Source: Flavobacteriales bacterium (GTDB taxonomy: Bacteria > Bacteroidota > Bacteroidia > Flavobacteriales_D > Crocinitomicaceae). Taken from it: a DNA stretch of 5,455 bases. Positions within the stretch are counted from its first letter, which is position 1. Every line of letters starts with the position of its first letter. Both the position numbers and the translations under genes were made by a program. The notes under the pieces are model-generated. The model ran no database searches. It was not told the origin of the DNA and saw only the letters and a program-made list of their open reading frames with translations. This document shows, piece by piece, positions 1-5,455 of the stretch. The stretch is from the NCBI GenBank assembly GCA_947476515.1, contig CANJQZ010000150.1, forward strand, positions 1 through 5,455, read 5' to 3'.

Positions 1-1
1 A

Positions 2-463
2 GCAAGTTTAGTATTTAGAGAAACACATGGTCTTTTTGGTTTTGATTTCAGTATGGCAGATGAATATACACTTGCTGCTGAAGATAAAACAAATCCTTAC
101 ACCATGACGCCAGCCAATGCACCATTGATTTTGGCAAGTGGTAAAGAAATATATACTGCAATGTGTCAACACTGTCATGGTGAAAAAGGAGACGGACAAG
201 GTCCAATGGTAGTTAGTGGTGCTTATGTAGGTGTTCCAGCTTATGCTGAGCGCGCTGCTTTATCTGATGGACAGATTTTTTATTCTATTTATTATGGTAA
301 AAACATGATGGGAGCTCATGGTTCAATTTTGAATAAAAAAGAAATTTGGACTCTAGTGCATTATGTAAGACAATTCCAAAGAGCAGATTACGGAAAGTTT
401 GATGCCAATGGTAAACCAATGACAGCTGCGGTAGCAGATTCAACAGCTAAAAAAACGAAATAA
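2..463 (+). CDS. actE: ActE, mono-heme cytochrome c subunit of alternative complex III (5' partial)
   Basis: Periplasm-facing cytochrome c of the quinol:cytochrome c oxidoreductase ACIII, which relays electrons from the multi-heme subunit towards the terminal oxidase. Seen: one heme-binding CxxCH (CQHCH, bases 164-178) followed by GEKGDGQG, and a likely axial Met in YGKNMMG near base 310. The C-terminal tail is rich in Ala, Lys and Thr. The first ATG is at 53, but the frame is open to the left edge, adding 17 codons, and a product starting at 53 would have no export signal although heme attachment takes place outside the cytoplasm. I therefore read the gene as cut by the window edge. Family members are usually about 190-220 residues with a lipoprotein signal, so some 40-70 residues are probably missing; the 153 seen carry the whole heme domain. 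It ends 7 bases before actF. The ACIII assignment rests largely on that neighbour; the cytochrome c class is certain. Confidence 0.88.
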   Translation, partial: ASLVFRETHGLFGFDFSMADEYTLAAEDKTNPYTMTPANAPLILASGKEIYTAMCQHCHGEKGDGQGPMVVSGAYVGVPAYAERAALSDGQIFYSIYYGKNMMGAHGSILNKKEIWTLVHYVRQFQRADYGKFDANGKPMTAAVADSTAKKTK

Positions 464-470
464 TATCAGT

Positions 471-1658
471 ATGGAATTTACAATTACAAAAAAAGCGAAA
501 AATGTAACGATGCTACTAATAGCAGTGGGTTTACTGTTGACGATAATTGGTGTTGTAATGGGCATGAAGGATGACCATTTTTTAACAAGATTATTAAGCA
601 ATGGATTAATCAATGGATTTTTCTTTTTTGCTTTAGGATTGGGAGCCTTATTTTTCTTGTCATTGCAGTATGCAACGGAGACAGGTTGGTATGCTTCTGT
701 AAAAAGGGTAATTGAAGCCGTTGCTGGTTATTTACCTTACGGTATTGGTCTTTTCGGACTCGTTCTTCTTATTATTACCTTTATGGATGGAGCCCATATC
801 TATATTTGGATGGATCCAGAAACAGTTGCTAATGATGAGATTATTCAAGATAAAAGCGCTTACTTAAATGTTGCTTTCTTCTGGATACGAACTTTGATCT
901 ATTTTGCATGTTATATCATCTTTTTAAGAGGTTTTAGAAAAAGATCTTTAGAAGAAGATAAAATCGGTGGTACTGAACTTCATTTTAAGAATTATAAGAA
1001 AGGAGCAATGTTTTTGGTTTTCTTTGCCGTATTTAGTTCTACTTCAGCATGGGATTGGTTAATGTCCATAGATGTGCACTGGTTTTCTACCTTGTTCGGG
1101 TGGTATACTTTCGCTGGAATGTGGTGTTCTACTATGGTAGTTCTAGTTCTTTTGACCTTGTATTTGAAAAAATTGGGTTACTTGCCTAAAGTAAATGATT
1201 CTCATATTCATGATTTAGGAAAATGGACTTTCGCAACTTCTTTCTTGTGGTCTTATTTATGGTTTTCTCAATTTATGTTGATCTGGTATGCAAATATTGG
1301 TGAAGAAGTAACTTACTACATGATGCGAATTGAAAACTTCAAAGTCTTGTATTTTGCTATGTTTATTATCAATTTCGCTTTCCCAATGCTATTATTAATG
1401 TCAAGAGATGCCAAAAGACACTCTGGAATTTTAACAATGGTTGGTTTGATTATTCTTGCGGGTCATTGGTTAGATGTTTATATAATGATTTCAGCAGGTT
1501 CTTTAGGCGTAAATGCTCATATTGGAGCTTTGGAAATTGGTATGGTAATGATGGTTTGTGGCTTCTTTTTATTCGTTATTCTTAGAAATTTGACCAAAGC
1601 GCCTTTAACCCCAGTGAACCATCCTTTCTTAGATGAAAGTGTTCACCACGATATTTGA
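471..1658 (+). CDS. actF: ActF, membrane subunit of alternative complex III (quinol:cytochrome c oxidoreductase)
   Basis: Integral membrane subunit of ACIII, related to the NrfD/PsrC family of quinol-interacting membrane anchors and to its paralogue ActC. Seen: 395 residues with about ten hydrophobic helices (near 13-31, 45-65, 84-104, 132-153, 178-198, 207-231, 252-274, 291-310, 319-340 and 351-372). Family-like conserved stretches are WDWLMSIDVHW (194-204) running into FSTLFGWYTFAG, SQFMLIWYANIGEE (266-279) and GHWLDVY (331-337). No heme or Fe-S motif is present, as expected for ActF. The paralogue ActC is generally credited with the quinol site; ActF may add structure or a proton path, which is inference here. 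The ATG at 471 is the natural start: it follows the actE stop by 7 bases and leads directly into the first helix. No clear Shine-Dalgarno sequence precedes it, which is common in Bacteroidota. The length is at the short end of the family. Confidence 0.9.
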   Translation: MEFTITKKAKNVTMLLIAVGLLLTIIGVVMGMKDDHFLTRLLSNGLINGFFFFALGLGALFFLSLQYATETGWYASVKRVIEAVAGYLPYGIGLFGLVLLIITFMDGAHIYIWMDPETVANDEIIQDKSAYLNVAFFWIRTLIYFACYIIFLRGFRKRSLEEDKIGGTELHFKNYKKGAMFLVFFAVFSSTSAWDWLMSIDVHWFSTLFGWYTFAGMWCSTMVVLVLLTLYLKKLGYLPKVNDSHIHDLGKWTFATSFLWSYLWFSQFMLIWYANIGEEVTYYMMRIENFKVLYFAMFIINFAFPMLLLMSRDAKRHSGILTMVGLIILAGHWLDVYIMISAGSLGVNAHIGALEIGMVMMVCGFFLFVILRNLTKAPLTPVNHPFLDESVHHDI

Positions 1659-1679
1659 TAAATTATAATTGTAGAAGAG

Positions 1680-2906
1680 ATGGAAAGTAAATTGATAATT
1701 TTAATAGTTGTAATTCTTGGTACAATTGCCCTTGCGCAATTGATGCGTGTATATGAATTATCTACGAAATTGCGGAAGTCAGGCGAACATGAAGTGAGTA
1801 ATAGAGACAATATTCTAAATGCTCGGTTGATGTTAGGATTTATGCTTTTTCAGTTCATAGGCTTTATTTATCTAATGCTCAAATATGGTTGGACAGGTAG
1901 GGGAGACGCCGCTTCTATTGAAGGTATTGAAACAGATTGGTTGTTGAATCTTAATTTTGTAGTAATCATAATTATTTTCTTTTTTACGAATTTTTTATTG
2001 TTCTATTTTTCTTTTAAATATGTTCGTAAACCAGGTGTAAAGGCATTTTATTACCCACATAACAATAAATTAGAGATGTTATGGACCGTTGTCCCAGCTG
2101 TGGTTTTAGCAGTGATTATAATTTTAGGATTGAAATCTTGGAATAAAATCACAGGTATGTCAGGAAGTGAAGCTGAAAGAATAGAATTATTTTCAAAGCA
2201 ATTTGATTGGACAGCAAGATATGCTGGACCAGATAATGTTTTGGGAAAATTTGATTATAAATTAACAACTGATAATAACGAATTGGCTTTATTGACAACC
2301 AATACTATTGATACGGCAATTCAAGTGATGATGAAAGGTCCTAATGGGATTGCTGCAATTCAAAAAATATTAAATAATAGAGATACAGTAATTAATGATT
2401 CAACCATGAATTCATTAAGAATTGACCTTTCAAGAAAGGAAAGATTATTGCGGTTATTGGTCCAAATGAAAGCACATCACGATTCAAAATTAGATAAATT
2501 TGCTTGGGATGATATTATTCAAAAGGATACTCTTTATTTGTGTAAAGGCAAACCTTATGAGTTTAATTTTAGAGCTAAGGATGTATTACACTCCGCTTAT
2601 TTCCCTCACTTTAGAGCACAAATCAATACAGTGCCTGGCTTGACAACAAGAACTAAATTTACACCGACAATGACCACCGAAGAAATGCGTGTCAAAATGA
2701 AGGATCCTAAATTTAATTACATTCTTTTGTGTAATAAAATTTGTGGCGGAGCGCATTATAAGATGAAAATGATCATCGTAGTTAAGAGTAAGGCTGACTA
2801 CAAAGCATGGATGTCACAAAAATCAACACAAAACTTTAAATCTAAGTATTTCCCGGCACCGATGGCGGCAGTTGCAGCAATGGCCGATACTACACTTAAG
2901 AAATAA
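1680..2906 (+). CDS. coxB: Cytochrome c oxidase subunit II (CuA subunit)
   Basis: Accepts electrons from cytochrome c at the binuclear CuA centre and passes them to heme a in CoxA. Seen: four hydrophobic helices, two extra at the N-terminus (about 4-24 and 50-68) and the two canonical ones (about 88-113 and 133-152, the latter with LEMLWTVVPAVV). The periplasmic cupredoxin domain follows. CuA ligands are complete: H304 in DVLHSAYFPHFR, then C351, C355, H359 and M362 in CNKICGGAHYKM. Oddities: the residue normally Glu between the two cysteines is K353; the aromatic motif is SKQFDW (172-177), with Phe at the usual electron-entry Trp; and about 80 polar, helix-like residues (205-285) sit inside the cupredoxin domain. 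No cytochrome c domain is fused to the C-terminus, unlike caa3-type subunits, and the protein ends in an Ala-rich tail like that of ActE. At 408 residues it is longer than classical subunit II because of these additions. GAAGAG just before the ATG may help initiation. Confidence 0.96.
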   Translation: MESKLIILIVVILGTIALAQLMRVYELSTKLRKSGEHEVSNRDNILNARLMLGFMLFQFIGFIYLMLKYGWTGRGDAASIEGIETDWLLNLNFVVIIIIFFFTNFLLFYFSFKYVRKPGVKAFYYPHNNKLEMLWTVVPAVVLAVIIILGLKSWNKITGMSGSEAERIELFSKQFDWTARYAGPDNVLGKFDYKLTTDNNELALLTTNTIDTAIQVMMKGPNGIAAIQKILNNRDTVINDSTMNSLRIDLSRKERLLRLLVQMKAHHDSKLDKFAWDDIIQKDTLYLCKGKPYEFNFRAKDVLHSAYFPHFRAQINTVPGLTTRTKFTPTMTTEEMRVKMKDPKFNYILLCNKICGGAHYKMKMIIVVKSKADYKAWMSQKSTQNFKSKYFPAPMAAVAAMADTTLKK

Positions 2907-2930
2907 TATTAATTTAAATACAGATAAACA

Positions 2931-4739
2931 ATGGCTTCAGTAGCACACGAAGGACACGGGCATGATCACCATGATGATCACCACCACGAAGAAGGGTTTG
3001 TATCGAAATACATATTTAGTCAAGATCATAAGATGATTGGCAAGCAGTTTTTAATAACTGCAGTTTTTATGGGTCTTGTAGCAATGATGTTGTCCATTCT
3101 TTTCAGAATTCAATTGGCTTGGCCAGGTGAAAGTTCTGACTTTTTAAGTTTCTTTCTCGGTAATCGTTGGGCACCTGAAGGGATTCTTAAAGAAGATATG
3201 TATCTAGGTCTCGTTACCATACATGGTACCATAATGGTATTCTTCTTGTTGACCGGTGGATTGTCAGGTACTTTTTCTAATATATTAATTCCACTTCAAT
3301 TAGGAGCACGCGACATGGCTTCAGGGTTTTTGAATATGTTGTCGTATTGGTTCTTTTTAATTTCTTCCCTTTTAATGTTGGGTTCTCTCTTTATTGAGAC
3401 AGGACCAGCGATGGCAGGTTGGACAATTTATCCACCTTTATCTGCCCTTCCTCAAGCAATTTCTGGATCAGGTTTAGGAATGACTTTGTGGTTGTTTTCA
3501 ATGGCAATCTTTATCGCTGGATCTTTAATTGGTAGTTTGAATTATATCGTTACAGTATTGAATTTAAGAACTCAAGGAATGACAATGACAAGAATGCCTT
3601 TAACAATTTGGGCTTTCTTTGTAACAGCAATCCTTGGAGTACTTTCTTTCCCAGTATTGTTGTCAGCTGCTTTGTTGTTGATTATGGATAGATTAGCAGG
3701 AACAAGTTTTTATCTTTCTGATATTATTGTTGGAGGAGAAATGCTTGCCAATCATGGTGGTTCACCCATCTTGTTTCAACACCTTTTCTGGTTTTTAGGA
3801 CATCCAGAGGTTTATATTGTATTGTTGCCAGCACTCGGACTTTCATCAGAAATTATTGCTACCAACGCTCGTAAACCTATTTTTGGCTATAAAGCAATGA
3901 TTGGTTCAATTTTAGCCATCGGGTTCTTGTCCTTTATTGTTTGGGGACATCATATGTTCGTAACAGGGATGAATCCATTCTTGGGCTCAGTTTTTGTATT
4001 TACTACCTTGCTTATTGCAATACCTTCAGCCGTTAAAGTATTTAATTATTTGACTACTCTTTGGAAAGGATCTTTAATCTTTACTCCTGCAATGTTATTT
4101 GCAATTGGTTTGGTGTCTACCTTTATTACTGGTGGTGTTACAGGTATTATCTTGGCGGATTCAGCTTTAGATATTGCAATACATGATACTTACTTTGTTG
4201 TGGCACATTTCCATATTGTAATGGGTATGTCAGCGGTATTCGGAATGTTTGCGGGTGTATATCATTGGTTCCCTAAAATGTATGGTCGTATGATGAATAT
4301 GCGTTTAGGATGGGTGCATTTCTGGATTACTATCGTTGGAGCCTATGGGGTATTCTTCCCAATGCATTTTGTCGGTTTAGCCGGAGCTCCTAGAAGATAT
4401 TATGACTATTCTTCCTATATGGAATTCAATGAGAACTCCTATAATATGATCATGGACTTGAATGTTATCATTACCATTTTTGCTATCATTGCTGCTCTTG
4501 GTCAAGTAGTGTTCTTATTCAATTTCTTCTACAGTATTTATAGAGGCCCTAAGGCTCCTCAAAATCCTTGGAACTCAACAACTTTAGAATGGACTACTCC
4601 TGTGGAGCATTTGCATGGTAACTGGCCTGGCGCTTTACCTGTGGTTCATCGTTGGCCTTATGATTATTCAAAGCCTGGGTCTGATGTTGATTTTATCCCT
4701 CAAACAGTTCCTTTAGCGGATGGTGAAGAAGAACATTAA
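2931..4739 (+). CDS. coxA: Cytochrome c oxidase subunit I (heme a / heme a3-CuB, aa3 type, A1 family)
   Basis: Catalytic core of the terminal oxidase: reduces O2 to water and pumps protons. Seen: 602 residues with about twelve membrane helices. Ligands are complete: H98 and H428 for heme a, H426 for heme a3, and H291, H340, H341 for CuB, with Y295 placed for the His-Tyr crosslink. E293 in GHPEVY marks the A1 family. D-channel residues N117, D128 and N135 keep the spacing of canonical enzymes, although the usual FPRMNN is SGFLNM here. K-channel K369 is present in IPSAVK. H418-D419 (the subunit I side of the Mg site) and R488-R489 (heme propionates) are also kept. The N-terminus has eight His within residues 6-19, a trait of Bacteroidota CoxA. 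The start follows coxB by 24 AT-rich bases without a clear Shine-Dalgarno. The gene is last in the cluster, before the terminator; coxC does not follow. Confidence 0.98.
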   Translation: MASVAHEGHGHDHHDDHHHEEGFVSKYIFSQDHKMIGKQFLITAVFMGLVAMMLSILFRIQLAWPGESSDFLSFFLGNRWAPEGILKEDMYLGLVTIHGTIMVFFLLTGGLSGTFSNILIPLQLGARDMASGFLNMLSYWFFLISSLLMLGSLFIETGPAMAGWTIYPPLSALPQAISGSGLGMTLWLFSMAIFIAGSLIGSLNYIVTVLNLRTQGMTMTRMPLTIWAFFVTAILGVLSFPVLLSAALLLIMDRLAGTSFYLSDIIVGGEMLANHGGSPILFQHLFWFLGHPEVYIVLLPALGLSSEIIATNARKPIFGYKAMIGSILAIGFLSFIVWGHHMFVTGMNPFLGSVFVFTTLLIAIPSAVKVFNYLTTLWKGSLIFTPAMLFAIGLVSTFITGGVTGIILADSALDIAIHDTYFVVAHFHIVMGMSAVFGMFAGVYHWFPKMYGRMMNMRLGWVHFWITIVGAYGVFFPMHFVGLAGAPRRYYDYSSYMEFNENSYNMIMDLNVIITIFAIIAALGQVVFLFNFFYSIYRGPKAPQNPWNSTTLEWTTPVEHLHGNWPGALPVVHRWPYDYSKPGSDVDFIPQTVPLADGEEEH

Positions 4740-4752
4740 TTAAAAAGAAATT

Positions 4753-4787
4753 AAAAAAATGCTCTAGTTAAATAGGGCATTTTTTTT
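4753..4787. terminator. Bidirectional intrinsic terminator between coxA and the DUF3109 gene
   Basis: Seven A at 4753-4759 and TGCTCT (4760-4765) pair with AGGGCA (4774-4779) and a run of eight T (4780-4787). This gives about 13 base pairs with one G-T wobble around an 8-base loop, whose outer A-T pair may also close. Each strand reads as a stem followed by a T run, so the hairpin can end both the act-cox transcript from the left and the opposing gene from the right, whose stop lies about 33 bases away. Confidence 0.88.
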
Positions 4788-4819
4788 GCTTAATAGCTTC
4801 TATAAATTAAAAAGTTAGT

Positions 4820-5401
4820 CTACTTTTCAATGTTGTTGAGTTCAATCTCAATTTTCTCCATCTCCGTATAGAATTCTGTTCCGAAAGCTCTAATCAAAGG
4901 AGCTTTTAAAAAACGATAAACAGGTATATTAAGCTGCTCACCACAAATACATGCAGCGGAACAAATTTTCCATTCATCAAAATTTAGAACAGTAAATTGG
5001 TTGTATTTTTTGACCCGAATCGGATAAAGATGACAAGATAGTGGTTTAACATTTTCAATTTTTCCGGCTAAATGAGCTGTTTCAATAGCGCACTTAGCAA
5101 TATTTTGCTCATCGAAATGCACAAATACGCATTCAGCATTATTGACCAAGGATGTTACTGGTTCTTTTTCATCAAATAGGTAGTAAATATCATTTTCCTC
5201 GATATGAGCAATTCCTTCATGCCTCATATAGGGTTTAATTTCTTCTAAATTATTTTTTATATCAGCTACTTCTTGCATCGTTAAAGGTGCACCCGCATCG
5301 CCTTCAACACAACACGCTCCTTTGCAAGCAGCAAGATCACAAACAAATTTGCGCTCAAATACTTCAGAGGAAATAATTTTATCTTCTATTTCTATTAACA
5401 T
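4820..5401 (-). CDS. DUF3109 family protein, cysteine-rich, putative metal or Fe-S cluster binder
   Basis: A 193-residue soluble protein of unknown biochemical function that matches the DUF3109 pattern common in Bacteroidota, distantly similar to YkgJ-type CxxCxxCC proteins. Seen: ten cysteines. C21, C26, C30 and C31 lie in CDLAACKGACC, followed by VEGDAGAPLT; then come C91, C104, C123 in SCHLYPIRV, and C147, C151 and C153 in CSAACIC. No signal peptide or membrane helix is visible, so it is probably cytoplasmic. The spaced cysteines suggest a metal or Fe-S site; that is inference. The start at 5399-5401 is the only ATG near the domain start and leads straight into the family-like opening (MLIEIEDKIISSEVFE). 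It is convergent with coxA, separated by a two-way terminator, so it is probably transcribed alone or with genes to the right, and the context gives no direct link to respiration. Confidence 0.85.
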   Translation of the reverse strand: MLIEIEDKIISSEVFERKFVCDLAACKGACCVEGDAGAPLTMQEVADIKNNLEEIKPYMRHEGIAHIEENDIYYLFDEKEPVTSLVNNAECVFVHFDEQNIAKCAIETAHLAGKIENVKPLSCHLYPIRVKKYNQFTVLNFDEWKICSAACICGEQLNIPVYRFLKAPLIRAFGTEFYTEMEKIEIELNNIEK

Positions 5402-5444
5402 TTGGTAAAGGTACTATCAATTTTATTTTAATTCGTTTGCAGAA

Positions 5445-5452
5445 CAAAAATA
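5445..5452 (-). promoter_or_regulatory. Candidate Bacteroidota -7 promoter element for the DUF3109 gene
   Basis: Read on the minus strand, these bases are TATTTTTG, a full match to the Bacteroidota sigma consensus TAnnTTTG. Transcription would start about 7 bases downstream, leaving a leader of some 35-40 bases before the ATG. The partner -33 TTTG box would fall outside the window, so only half of the promoter can be judged, and such AT-rich strings are common by chance. Confidence 0.35.
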
Positions 5453-5455
5453 TAA

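Noticed and set aside
8..199. A 63-codon open frame on the minus strand
   Set aside because: It lies antisense to the actE heme region, has no recognisable domain and is best explained as a shadow of the real gene.
1661..1670. Perfect palindrome AATTATAATT between actF and coxB
   Set aside because: It is short, all A/T, without G-C pairs or a T run; expected by chance in AT-rich spacers and too weak to be a terminator or a confident operator.
2907..2930. AT-rich spacer between coxB and coxA as a possible internal promoter
   Set aside because: It has no TAnnTTTG-like element and no stable hairpin; an A-rich leader is ordinary for Bacteroidota translation starts.
3216..3238. Two tandem short inverted repeats (ACCAT-AC-ATGGT then ACCAT-A-ATGGT)
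   Set aside because: They fall in the codons for the conserved heme-ligand region TIHGTIM of coxA; reuse of the same Thr-Ile codons explains them.
1..5455. Mobile elements, CRISPR arrays, tRNA or rRNA genes, or a defence or biosynthetic system
   Set aside because: No repeat arrays, transposase-like products, terminal inverted repeats or structured RNA genes were seen; coding sequence of recognisable families fills nearly the whole window.

Overview
The window is an AT-rich stretch (roughly one third G+C by eye) of a Bacteroidota-type chromosome. It carries the 3' part of an aerobic respiratory gene cluster and, facing it, one cysteine-rich gene of unknown function. Three things point to Bacteroidota: the actE-actF-coxB-coxA order typical of that phylum, Bacteroidota-style features in the oxidase subunits (histidine-rich CoxA N-terminus, extra N-terminal membrane helices in CoxB, CNKICG-type CuA loop), and a TAnnTTTG-like -7 promoter element. 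The genus cannot be told from the sequence alone. The code is standard: TAA, TGA and TAG all serve as stops.

Layout. Positions 2-463 (+) hold the 3' part of actE, a mono-heme cytochrome c of alternative complex III (ACIII) whose beginning lies left of the window. Positions 471-1658 (+) are actF, a ten-helix NrfD/PsrC-like membrane subunit of ACIII. Positions 1680-2906 (+) are coxB, cytochrome c oxidase subunit II with the CuA site. Positions 2931-4739 (+) are coxA, subunit I with heme a, heme a3 and CuB. The spacers are only 7, 21 and 24 bases and show no terminator, so the four genes are probably one transcript. Its promoter and the other act genes should lie to the left. A strong A-stem-T hairpin at 4753-4787 closes the transcript and can also serve the opposing gene. 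Positions 4820-5401 (-) encode a DUF3109-family protein, with a candidate promoter element at the right edge.

How it works together. ACIII takes electrons from menaquinol and passes them through c-type hemes, ActE among them, to the CuA site of CoxB. CoxA then reduces O2 to water and pumps protons through D- and K-channels whose key residues are present. Gene linkage agrees with the ACIII-aa3 supercomplex known from Flavobacterium.

No undescribed multi-gene system is visible; this is core energy metabolism. The points most worth a second look are two subunit II substitutions (the CuA-loop Glu is Lys, and the electron-entry Trp is Phe), a similar C-terminal tail on ActE and CoxB, and the uncharacterised DUF3109 protein.
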